Source of the DNA: Chloroflexota bacterium
GTDB lineage: Bacteria > Chloroflexota > Dehalococcoidia > SM23-28-2 > RBG-16-64-32
Direction of reading: 5' to 3'
Length of the DNA stretch: 7,921 bases
Assembly: GCA_022561095.1 (NCBI GenBank)
Contig: JADFRV010000050.1
Coordinates: forward strand, 4,500 to 12,420
The position numbers were made by a program, and so were the translations under genes. The notes under the pieces are model-generated. The model saw only the letters and a list, made by a program, of their open reading frames with translations, ran no database searches and was not told the origin of the DNA. Positions within the stretch are counted from its first letter, which is position 1, and every line of letters starts with the position of its first letter. Below, piece by piece: positions 1-5,489 of this stretch.

Positions 1-4
1 AGCA

Positions 5-196
5 CTATTGGGGCCTCGGCGGCCCGTCCGGGCCCCGCTCCAGCGCCGGCCGGAAGATCTCATCCCGCAACCATGGATCCGAGCGAAACCGCTCCGAAAA
101 CGGCATACCGTCCGGCAACCTCAGCGCCTCAATAAACGCCAGCGACCGGGCTACCCTCGGGTCTGCCTTCACCGTCAACGCCGTAGTCATGATCAT
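5..196 (-). pseudogene. Possible N-terminal fragment of a phage large terminase
   Basis: This 63-residue ORF starts with an ATGA overlap on the stop of the gene before it, so translation is probably coupled. The segment around residues 25-50 (ALRLPDGMPFSERF, then DPWLRDEIFRPAL) resembles the extreme N-terminus of large terminases, where an L-x-x-PDG-x-PF-x-x-x-PW-x-x-x-I pattern comes before the Walker A ATPase motif. A terminase would normally run to 400-600 residues, but here a TAG stop follows PPRPQ. The other two minus-strand frames stay open from there to the window edge, and one reads EAPIVL, a plausible strand before a Walker A motif. A one-base deletion or a true nonsense mutation could explain this. 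It may also be an unrelated short protein. The family call rests on a short pattern and on the neighbouring genes. Confidence 0.4.
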
Positions 197-459
197 TCAC
201 CCCAGTCCCGCCGAGCCCTGCGGCCACGCTGTATCGGCTGCCCCTCACGGGCCATCCGGCGCTCATCAGCCGTGGCTGCCCGCGGGCCCACAACGGGACG
301 CGCGCAAAGCATGCAGGCTGGCGGCTCGCCACGCGCCATCACCACCATTACGCCCCCACACGTCCGACACCGATCCGGGTCGGACCGGATCGGCTCGGAG
401 CGGACCGGATCCTGCACCGCCTTGCACTCGGAGCACCCCGGATAGCAGGGCTCAGGCAT
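193..459 (-). CDS. Small cysteine-rich, zinc-ribbon-like protein of the phage-like cluster
   Basis: This is an 88-residue protein with seven cysteines grouped as C5-x3-C9-x2-C12, C31-x2-C34 (CRTC) and C49-x2-C52 (CMLC), which is typical of small zinc-binding ribbons. The C-terminal third is very basic (GRRARR). Between the first two Cys clusters is an Arg/Asp/Ser/Pro stretch (RSEPIRSDPDR) built from a short DNA repeat. The ATG at 459 has a G-rich Shine-Dalgarno sequence (AAGGGGGG) just upstream. An alternative in-frame ATG at 561 overlaps the stop of the upstream gene as ATGA and would give 122 residues, so the start is uncertain. The stop overlaps the start of the terminase-like fragment. 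I do not recognise the family. Small zinc-finger proteins are common among phage packaging genes, but no function can be assigned. Confidence 0.55.
   Translation of the reverse strand: MPEPCYPGCSECKAVQDPVRSEPIRSDPDRCRTCGGVMVVMARGEPPACMLCARPVVGPRAATADERRMAREGQPIQRGRRARRDWGE
370..393. repeat. Perfect 9-bp inverted repeat within a GATC-rich repeat patch
   Basis: The arms CCGATCCGG (370-378) and CCGGATCGG (385-393) are perfectly complementary around a 6-nt loop. The 11-bp word CGGACCGGATC occurs at 381-391 and again at 401-411, giving a 20-bp direct repeat. The patch lies inside the cysteine-rich gene and encodes its Arg/Asp/Ser/Pro linker. It may be a low-complexity coding expansion. A structural or packaging-site role next to terminase-like genes is only speculation. 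Confidence 0.6.
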
Positions 460-557
460 AACCGCCCCCCTTGTTGTTGCTACTAGACATAAGGGTATGC
501 GGCTGGAAACGCACCCCCTGAGCCTCGGGATTGGGTTTTTATAGCCGCGATTTGGCC

Positions 558-962
558 TCATTGCTCGCCTCGGACCAGGGCGGAGATGGGGTCGTCGTCG
601 CTGGCGTCGTCGCTGAAGACTTCCGCTAGCCCGGCCCCGATCTCGCGCTGCAGCTCCCGGCGTTTCGTCAGGGCGGTCTTGGGTTCACCATCCTCCCGGA
701 GTTCACCACGGCGGCTTAGGTCGCTGGATAGGTTTTCGGCATGGATCACGAGGCGACACGTGAGCCGCAGAAGGGTATCCTTGTGGGACGGCAGGTCGCC
801 TCTGCCGTTGAGGAGCCGTTTGTAGCGGTTGAGTGCAGCCTTCGGACCCAATCTGCGCGGTTGGCGTCGTCGCTGGGCAGGCGGGCGCGAGCCGCCCTGA
901 GGTGCTGGCAGGCGTCCATCTGCAGCCCTCGTCGCTGTCGGCGTCTCAACTCGCTCGCTCAT
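558..962 (-). CDS. Probable phage terminase small subunit-like protein
   Basis: This 134-residue protein has a disordered, basic, Pro/Arg-rich N-terminus (residues 1-40), then predicted helices (about 44-110), and an acidic C-terminus (SDDASDDDP). Its size, the basic DNA-contacting N-terminus and helical core, and the segment NLSSDLSRRGEL...DGEPKTALTKRREL resemble P27-type small terminases, which usually read A-x-x-L-x-x-x-G followed by G-x-P and another helix. Small terminases recognise phage DNA and load it onto the large subunit. The ATG at 962 has a strong Shine-Dalgarno (AAGGA, 6 nt spacing). The stop overlaps a possible ATG of the next gene as ATGA. No clear promoter is visible in the 120 bp upstream. 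The call depends partly on the next-but-one gene looking like a large terminase. It could be another small phage DNA-binding protein. Confidence 0.45.
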   Translation of the reverse strand: MSERVETPTATRAADGRLPAPQGGSRPPAQRRRQPRRLGPKAALNRYKRLLNGRGDLPSHKDTLLRLTCRLVIHAENLSSDLSRRGELREDGEPKTALTKRRELQREIGAGLAEVFSDDASDDDPISALVRGEQ

Positions 963-1086
963 GCATCATCCTTGCTTTCCTTTCCCTCGTCGCCGCCTCA
1001 GGCCGTAACTACTGCCCTGCCAGCGGCGACAGAGAGAGGCGATTGCGTCGTGGAGGTGTGAACGAAACGACCCCACCCAAGAGCGT
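963..1086. other. Non-coding stretch and junction between phage-like genes and a truncated propeller gene
   Basis: Apart from the Shine-Dalgarno of the minus-strand gene at 968-972, I see no promoter, tRNA or terminator here. The plus-strand propeller frame is open back to a TAA at 1006-1008. Its translation only becomes propeller-like from about 1087, so the preceding codons are probably unrelated sequence read by chance. Confidence 0.5.
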
Positions 1087-1509
1087 AATCACACCTGGTC
1101 CCCCGACGGCAGCCGCATCGCCTTCATCTCCGAGCGCGACGGCAACTTGGAGATCTACGTCATGAACGCCGACGGCTCAGGCCTCATCAATGTTACCAAC
1201 AACCCCGCCTCAGACGGCGGCCGCGCCTGGTCGCCGGACGGCAGCCGCATCGCCTTCATCTCCGAGCGCGACGGCAATTTGGAGATCTACGTCGTGAACG
1301 CCGACGGCTCCGGCCTGACCAACCTGACCAACAACCCTGCCACTGACTTCGTACCCCGCTGGTCGCCCGACGGCAGCCGCATCGCCTTCGTCTCCGACCG
1401 CGACGGCAACACCGAGATCTACGTGATGAACGCCGACGGCTCCGGCCTCACCCGCCTCACGAACAGCCCTGAAGACGAGTCCGGGCTCACCTGGCAGCCG
1501 TACCCGTAA
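1087..1509 (+). pseudogene. 5'-truncated PD40/TolB-like beta-propeller gene
   Basis: The frame encodes three complete PD40 (WD40-like) blades of 44 residues, each W-SPDGS-x-IAF-x-S-x-RDGN-x-EIYV-x-NADGSG followed by T/N-LTNNPA-type loops. It begins abruptly at NHTWSPDG, before the first complete blade. The only start codons are a TTG at 1147 and an ATG at 1162, both inside a blade strand, with no Shine-Dalgarno and no signal peptide. The intact neighbour downstream has six blades plus a lipoprotein signal, so this copy has lost its 5' half. The blades repeat every 132 bp, and the first two are almost identical over about 70 bp, which points to recent duplication. Just after the stop, one frame over, is a membrane-anchor-like tail shared with the neighbour. 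PD40 propellers usually bind proteins or glycans in the envelope. This copy is probably non-functional unless it is expressed by fusion. Confidence 0.75.
1093..1488 (+). repeat. Three tandem 132-bp propeller-blade repeats
   Basis: The TGG-TC(C/G)-CC(C/G)-GAC-GGC-AGC blade junction recurs at 1093, 1225 and 1357, with a diverged end at 1489, an exact 132-bp (44-codon) period. The stretches 1105-1145 and 1237-1277 look identical. The repeats are coding and code for PD40 blades. Confidence 0.85.
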
Positions 1510-1526
1510 CCGTCCTCGCGGCTTTC

Positions 1527-1562
1527 GGCTGGTACGCCAGGAGGCGCTGGCTGCGGTAGGGG
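1527..1562 (+). repeat. Direct repeat, copy 1 (anchor-like tail)
   Basis: These 36 bp match 2561-2596 at 35 of 36 positions (offset 1034 bp). The unit encodes GWYARRRWLR then a stop in the frame -1 to the preceding propeller gene. It is likely the relic of a C-terminal anchor shared by the two tandem paralogues. Confidence 0.9.
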
Positions 1563-1620
1563 CCGCGATTGTGCGCCTGGGCTGGGCGGGTGTCAACGGG
1601 GGCCCGTCCCGGCGGCGATG

Positions 1621-1629
1621 TGGTACAAT
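1621..1629 (+). promoter_or_regulatory. Extended -10 promoter for the six-blade propeller gene
   Basis: TGGTACAAT is an extended -10 element (TG-n-TACAAT, one mismatch from TATAAT). It lies 26 bp before the likely ATG, leaving about 20 nt of leader. No good -35 hexamer is seen 16-18 bp upstream, as is common for extended -10 promoters. Confidence 0.55.
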
Positions 1630-1655
1630 TCCCTGAGCCAGCCGCAGAGGTCAGT

Positions 1656-2543
1656 ATGAAGTCACTCGTAGTCGTCGCCTTGTTCGCCGCGGTTCTCGTA
1701 TTCGCCGTCGCCTGTGGGGACCGTGGGGACAGTATCGTCTTCGCCTCTACCCGCGGCTTTGGCAACTTCGAGATCTACGTGATGAATCAGGATGGATCCG
1801 GCCAGACCAATCTCACTGACGATTCTGCGGACGACCGGTTTCCTTCTTGGTCTCCGGACGGCACCAAGATCGTTTTCGAGTCTAATCGCGATGGGAGCAT
1901 CGACACCTTCGACATCTATGTGATGAACGCTGACGGATCCAACGTAACCCGCCTTACCGACGACCCGGCCAACGACTTCCGCCCCGCCTGGTCGCCCGAC
2001 GGCAGCCAGATCGCCTTCGACTCCGACCGCGATGGCAACTTCGAGGTCTACGTCATGAACGCCGACGGCTCCGGCCAGACCCACCTCACCGGCAACTCTG
2101 CCTTCGACGGCGGTCCCGCCTGGTCGCCAGACGGCAGCCAGATCGCCTTCGAATCCGACCGCGATGGCAACTTCGAGGTCTACGTCATGAACGCCGACGG
2201 CTCCGGCCAGACCAACCTCACTAACAACCCCGCCGTCGAGGGCGAGCCCGCCTGGTCGCCAGACGGCACGCAGATCGCTTTCGACTCCCTCCGCGACGGC
2301 GACGGTGAGATCTACGTGATGAACGCCGACGGCTCAGAGCAGACCAATGTCACGAATCACCCAGCCAACGACCGAATCGCATCTTGGTCTCCGGACGGCA
2401 CCAAGATCGCTTTCGGGTCTACTCGCGATGGGAGCGCCAACCTCTTGGACATCTTTACGATGGACGCCGACGGCTCGAACGTGGCCAACCTCAGCCGCCA
2501 CCTGGCCAACGACGACGGCCCCGATTGGTCACCGGTGCCGTAG
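1656..2543 (+). CDS. Lipoprotein-like six-bladed PD40/TolB-type propeller protein
   Basis: This is a 295-residue exported protein. MKS-LVVVALFAAVLVFAVAC is a lipoprotein-type signal with Cys20 as the putative lipidation site, which favours the ATG at 1656 (Shine-Dalgarno AGAGG) over upstream in-frame GTG codons. Six PD40 repeats of 44-46 residues follow, each IAF-x-S-x-RDGxxEIYVMNADGS...T-x-LT...W-SPDG, closing a TolB-like propeller. Such propellers usually mediate protein or polysaccharide binding in the envelope. No catalytic residues are evident. Blades 3-5 are very similar to one another, with a 132-bp DNA period from 1986. Blades 2 and 6 carry a longer loop (DGSIDTFDIYVM, DGSANLLDIFTM) and share their own DNA word, so the gene is a mosaic. 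It ends DWSPVP-stop, and the next bases encode an anchor-like tail in the -1 frame. It has its own promoter, and the upstream truncated paralogue is tandem to it. Confidence 0.85.
   Translation: MKSLVVVALFAAVLVFAVACGDRGDSIVFASTRGFGNFEIYVMNQDGSGQTNLTDDSADDRFPSWSPDGTKIVFESNRDGSIDTFDIYVMNADGSNVTRLTDDPANDFRPAWSPDGSQIAFDSDRDGNFEVYVMNADGSGQTHLTGNSAFDGGPAWSPDGSQIAFESDRDGNFEVYVMNADGSGQTNLTNNPAVEGEPAWSPDGTQIAFDSLRDGDGEIYVMNADGSEQTNVTNHPANDRIASWSPDGTKIAFGSTRDGSANLLDIFTMDADGSNVANLSRHLANDDGPDWSPVP
1986..2381 (+). repeat. Three tandem 132-bp blade repeats (blades 3-5)
   Basis: The GCCTGGTCGCC junction recurs at 1986, 2118 and 2250 with a 132-bp period. About 95 bp from 1986 are nearly identical to the matching stretch from 2118. 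These are recently duplicated coding units of the six-blade protein. Confidence 0.8.
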
Positions 2544-2734
2544 TCGCCCTGGCGGCGGGCGGCTGGTACGCCAGGAGGCGATGGCTGCGGTAGGGGTGTC
2601 GTTTCACCGCGAGGAGCGCTTTGACTATGTCTAGGGCGGGGATGGTGGAGGAGGGTCAGCGCCGACGGCCGCTGATCCTAACCTGGGATTCGTGGGCTAC
2701 CTTATATTATGTAGAGACGGCGGTGCCCACAGCC
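2544..2734. other. Convergent intergenic region with anchor-like tail remnant
   Basis: This 190-bp gap separates the plus-strand propeller gene from the minus-strand sortase. Its first 53 bp encode, in the -1 frame of the propeller gene, a hydrophobic stretch ending in GWYARRRWLR and TAG. The rest has weak inverted repeats (GTGGGC 2692-2697 with GCCCAC 2725-2730) but no T-tract terminator for either gene. Confidence 0.5.
2561..2596 (+). repeat. Direct repeat, copy 2 (anchor-like tail)
   Basis: Partner of 1527-1562, with the single difference a silent third base in an Arg codon (CGC/CGA). See the tail-frameshift finding. Confidence 0.9.
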
Positions 2735-3430
2735 TCATGAGGCGCCCAGGAGCCTAGCCTGCACGACGACGCGCTCGCTGTAGTTACCACCGAACGGCTC
2801 GCTAGGGTCGGGGCTCCAGGAGCCGCCACAGGTAATAAGGGTGATGATGTCCTCGTCGCCGCGGTCCATAACGTGGACGGAGTTGGGGTCGCTGGGGTCG
2901 AGGGCGAAGTTGGCGAACACCTCGTATACCAGCTCATTTCCCTCCTCGGTGATCAGCCTGATGGCGTCGCCCTCCCGGATATCATTCAAGCTGGAGAAGA
3001 CAGCCGGTACCTGCTTCCAGCTCACATGTCCGGCGAAGACGGCGTTGCTACCGATTCCTGGCGCGGCGGAAAAGTCGTACCAGGAAACTTGGTAGCCGGT
3101 GGAGGGCACCTCGGGCGTGAATTTGTAGTTGAGACCAAGAGTGATGATGGGCGCGTCAACGTCGATGCTACCGATGACCATCCGTAACGGGGCCGCGTTC
3201 TCGGCCGCCACAGGAGTGGGAGTGAGACTCACACCCTCAGGCGGACGGTTGAAGGGGGTCGCTACCGGGAGGTTGTAGTCGTAGGGGGTGCTCCTGTCCG
3301 CACCTAGGTCTGGCCCATCAGAACCGCTGAGAACCGTGATGAGGCCAAGGCCGAGGAGGGAGACGCCACCAACTAGTGAGGCAAGGCCCAGCAGGAGCAG
3401 ACCCTTCCCTCTTATAGTTTTCAATGCCAT
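2735..3430 (-). CDS. Sortase (class E/F-like transpeptidase)
   Basis: This 231-residue membrane protein has an N-terminal hydrophobic segment (about residues 10-35), a Ser/Pro/Thr-rich linker (36-80) and a sortase beta-barrel (about 81-230). The catalytic triad is visible: His135 in VFAGHVSW, Cys201 in TLITCGG, and Arg220 in YSERVVVQARL. Sortases cleave surface proteins at an LPXTG-like site and transfer them to an amine on the cell wall or on another protein. The TCGG motif, single N-terminal anchor and short barrel fit class E/F or related Chloroflexota enzymes better than class A. The ATG has a GGGGA Shine-Dalgarno. A TATAAT lies upstream at 3482-3487. The gene is convergent with the propeller gene. 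No LPXTG substrate is encoded in this window, so its partners are unknown. The neighbouring secreted proteins are candidates only by proximity. Confidence 0.9.
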   Translation of the reverse strand: MALKTIRGKGLLLLGLASLVGGVSLLGLGLITVLSGSDGPDLGADRSTPYDYNLPVATPFNRPPEGVSLTPTPVAAENAAPLRMVIGSIDVDAPIITLGLNYKFTPEVPSTGYQVSWYDFSAAPGIGSNAVFAGHVSWKQVPAVFSSLNDIREGDAIRLITEEGNELVYEVFANFALDPSDPNSVHVMDRGDEDIITLITCGGSWSPDPSEPFGGNYSERVVVQARLLGAS

Positions 3431-3481
3431 AGCCTACGTCCCCGCATATCGTCAACCCTGGAAACCGCGGTCACCCAACAC

Positions 3482-3487
3482 ATTATA
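3482..3487 (-). promoter_or_regulatory. -10 element upstream of the sortase gene
   Basis: A perfect TATAAT on the minus strand, placing transcription start near 3475 and a leader of about 45 nt. No recognisable -35 lies 16-18 bp upstream, so it is probably weak or depends on another factor. It sits between the stop of the LVIVD gene and the sortase start, suggesting a separate transcript. Confidence 0.45.
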
Positions 3488-3510
3488 ACTGAATTCACTG
3501 CGAGCCGAGA

Positions 3511-5235
3511 TCAGCAGCTGGTAAAGAAGCGGCTGGTGACGGCGAAGACGTCACTACCGATGATGATGCCGTCGCGGGGTCCCGTGAGGTTGCCGATGTC
3601 CGCGCGCGGCGTGAAGGAGGGGCTGCTGGAGGTCAGGAAGAAGCGTGAGGTGATGAAGAACACGTCGCTGCCCAGGATGATGCCGTTACCATCGGTGTCG
3701 GCGGGCCAGGCGTTGGCACCGCCGCAGGCCTGTAGCGGCTGGGTGCCGATAGACGCCTCCGCCACGTCGTACCAGCCGTCGTTGTCGTCGTCGAGGTCGC
3801 AGGCGTCGATCAGACCGTCGCCATCCGTGTCAGGCTGGCCCGGGTTGACCGCGGCCGAACAGGGGTCCAACCTGTCAACGATCAGACCGTAGCGGCGGTC
3901 CGACTGGAACACGTAAGTGTCGGTTCCGATCGTGCCCAGACGCAGGCCCCAGGCGCCGTCGTATGGATCGTCACCGGCCTCCGTCTGAACTTGATGATAG
4001 ATCGGCCTCCCGACGAAACCTGTGCTATCGAAGTCAAAGGCCTGCAGCCCGGCCTTGTACCAGCCCGCGTACAGCCGGGTTCCCACCACCAGCAGGTTGT
4101 GGGCCGGGTTCACCACCGGCATTAGAGCGCTGCCCAACGAGATACCATCCACGTAAGACGGGCTTGCGGGTGAGGCGATATCCCACATCTGCACCGGCTC
4201 CTGGCCCGCGCTTGACAAGAACTCGTCCTGGATGAAGAGTCGGGTTCCGTCCTCACTGGGATAGGCGTGATGCGTAAGGAAGCCGGCGGGGTCGATGCTA
4301 TGGTCCGGGTTCAGCGGCTGGTTGGGGCTGCCGGCTTCTATCACCCCCGGCGTCACATGGGCAGCGTTAAGGATCATCAGCCCCGCGTTCCAGTAGGAGA
4401 CGTAGACACGACGGCCGATGGAGCCACCATGGTCTATCACGGTGACATCATGGACGTAGTTGTCGTTGCTGGCCTCGGGGTGGGTATAGCGGCCGATCTC
4501 GATGATATTGGTCAGGTCGCCGATGTCCAGCACCCGCATGTCGTTAGGAAAGTCAGCGGTCAGGTAGATATAGCGGCCGTCACTATTCGTATCCTTCTCC
4601 ACGAAGGTGTTATGCACGTCGCACCAGTCACCGCTGGCGAACACCTGGTCTACGATGGGCGTTGGATGGCCCGAGTCTTCGACGTTGGTAACATCTACGA
4701 TGACCACGCCACAGGCAGAGTTGCCGATGGCCAGACGTTCCAGGGAGAGAACGATGTAGCGATTGGTGCCCTGTTTAAAGGCCTTGACGTCCGGAGTATA
4801 CGTGTTCGACTGTAGCCATGCTTTCTGGGTAACTAGGGTGGGGGCGCCGTTGGGAGCGATACGCGTGATGGTGAAGGCTTCCTCCTGGCCCCCGGCCTGC
4901 ACCACATACTGGTTGCCGCCGTTGTCGTAGACATCGATGTCAGCGCTCGTGCAGATGCCGTTGTCCTGAGCCGCGGTAGGGACAACCCCAGCGAACGTGC
5001 TGGTCGTATCCACATCTTTGTCGCACGAAGGTGGTGGGGAAGCGGGTTGCCCTTGGTCTCCCGAGCCCGGGTGTTCCGGGAGGGGGTGCCGCAGGCCGAT
5101 AGCGGCCAGCGGCAGATCAGATACAGGTGTTAGGGACAGCTCGTTATGGTCAGCGGCCAGCGGGGCTGCTGACACTCCCATAAGCGCCATGAGCGTCGCC
5201 AGCACGCCAATAGGAATGAGTCGCACTCGGCTCAT
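3511..5235 (-). CDS. Secreted LVIVD-repeat protein with TSP3 and dockerin-like C-terminal module
   Basis: This is a 574-residue exported protein. MSRVRLIPIGVLATLMALMG and the following SAAPLAA form a signal peptide. The TTG at 5313 would add 26 residues but lies within the promoter's -10 box, so the ATG at 5235 is preferred. Residues about 80-450 hold LVIVD-type repeats with strands such as VVIVDVTN (177-184), MRVLDIGDL (233-241), GLMILNA (285-291), VQMWDIASP (348-356) and GLQAFDFDS (396-404), typical of a propeller-like fold in surface proteins of unknown ligand. Several His residues recur at blade edges (VHNTF, VHDVTV, LTHHAYP, NPAHNL). The C-terminus holds a TSP3-like calcium site (DTDGDGLIDACD, from 469) and two dockerin-like repeats (WPADTDGNG...LGSDVFFITSRFF, then DGIIIGSDVFAVTSRFF), ending TSC. 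The same module ends the protease upstream on this strand. No catalytic domain or LPXTG is seen. Confidence 0.85.
   Translation of the reverse strand: MSRVRLIPIGVLATLMALMGVSAAPLAADHNELSLTPVSDLPLAAIGLRHPLPEHPGSGDQGQPASPPPSCDKDVDTTSTFAGVVPTAAQDNGICTSADIDVYDNGGNQYVVQAGGQEEAFTITRIAPNGAPTLVTQKAWLQSNTYTPDVKAFKQGTNRYIVLSLERLAIGNSACGVVIVDVTNVEDSGHPTPIVDQVFASGDWCDVHNTFVEKDTNSDGRYIYLTADFPNDMRVLDIGDLTNIIEIGRYTHPEASNDNYVHDVTVIDHGGSIGRRVYVSYWNAGLMILNAAHVTPGVIEAGSPNQPLNPDHSIDPAGFLTHHAYPSEDGTRLFIQDEFLSSAGQEPVQMWDIASPASPSYVDGISLGSALMPVVNPAHNLLVVGTRLYAGWYKAGLQAFDFDSTGFVGRPIYHQVQTEAGDDPYDGAWGLRLGTIGTDTYVFQSDRRYGLIVDRLDPCSAAVNPGQPDTDGDGLIDACDLDDDNDGWYDVAEASIGTQPLQACGGANAWPADTDGNGIILGSDVFFITSRFFLTSSSPSFTPRADIGNLTGPRDGIIIGSDVFAVTSRFFTSC
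3514..3831 (-). repeat. TSP3 plus two-dockerin-like C-terminal module, copy A
   Basis: About 106 codons running from DTDGDGLIDACD to RFFTSC. It is paralogous to 5493-5810, with conserved anchors DTDGDG, DACD, DGW-x-x-VAE, PL-x-ACG, WPADTD, GSD-x-FF-x-TSRFF and DVFAVTSRFFTSC. The Asp-rich loops are calcium-binding in type. Confidence 0.85.
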
Positions 5236-5312
5236 CGGCGCCCCAGCCAGTCCAAAATCAACCCCAGATGCCGCATTCCAACCCCCAGCGCTTCCGCCGT
5301 CCGATGTCCTCA

Positions 5313-5340
5313 ATTATAGCGGCGGGTGACAGCCCGTCAA
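5313..5340 (-). promoter_or_regulatory. Sigma-70-type promoter for the LVIVD gene
   Basis: Minus-strand TTGACG (5335-5340), 16-nt spacer, then a perfect TATAAT (5313-5318). An A-tract (5341-5346, AAAAAA on this strand) lies directly upstream of the -35 and resembles an UP element. Transcription would begin near 5306, leaving about 70 nt before the ATG at 5235. This is the strongest promoter in the window. Confidence 0.7.
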
Positions 5341-5378
5341 TTTTTTCTCTGGGGCGTCTATGAGGGTCCGCTGATAGG

Positions 5379-5483
5379 TCAGGGACAGGTCTTATTGAAG
5401 TACTCGGCGAGGATGAAGACGTCGAGCCCATCGATGGCGCCATCAGCGTAGGTCGAAGCGAGGGAGACGACGGAGCCTTCCAT
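5379..5483 (-). pseudogene. Remnant dockerin-like half-module downstream of the protease
   Basis: After the protease TGA (5490-5492), the same frame continues S-P-M and then 33 more codons to a TGA at 5379-5381. The 34-residue reading from the ATG contains DGAIDGLDVFILAEYF and ends NKTCP. This matches the final dockerin-like unit of the two neighbouring proteins (DG-I-x-GSDVFAVTSRFFTSC), including the Asp spacing, the following helix and the terminal Cys. It has no Shine-Dalgarno and is too short to be an independent domain protein. It is most likely the 3' end of an older module left after recombination, or an extra unit cut off by a stop. Readthrough of the TGA would add it to the protease, but nothing in the sequence argues for that. 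Confidence 0.65.
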
Positions 5484-5489
5484 CGGGGA

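Noticed and set aside
1490..1562. Programmed -1 ribosomal frameshift joining the propeller to the anchor-like tail
   Set aside because: No X-XXY-YYZ slippery heptamer or following structure is visible at either copy. A lost base explains both equally well.
1093..2381. Possible CRISPR or satellite array from the regular 132-bp repeats
   Set aside because: The period is a whole number of codons and each unit encodes a PD40 blade; there are no spacers.
2587..2612. GCGGT…ACCGC hairpin after the second propeller gene
   Set aside because: Short stem and no T-run; not convincing as a terminator.
2732..2743. Perfect 12-bp palindrome GCCTCATGAGGC at the sortase stop
   Set aside because: It has no loop or T-tract to act as a terminator and consists of ordinary coding and stop codon sequence; probably chance.
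4267..4815. 182-codon plus-strand ORF antisense to the LVIVD gene
   Set aside because: It lies entirely within a well-supported minus-strand gene and shows no recognisable domain.
5235..5313. Upstream TTG start for the LVIVD protein (26 extra residues)
   Set aside because: It overlaps the TATAAT box of a strong promoter and would bury the signal peptide.
5321..5347. Plus-strand hairpin (GCGGG…CCCGT) followed by a T-run, resembling a rho-independent terminator
   Set aside because: No plus-strand gene ends there, the stem is short with a G-U pair, and the T-run is better read as the A-tract upstream of the minus-strand -35 box.
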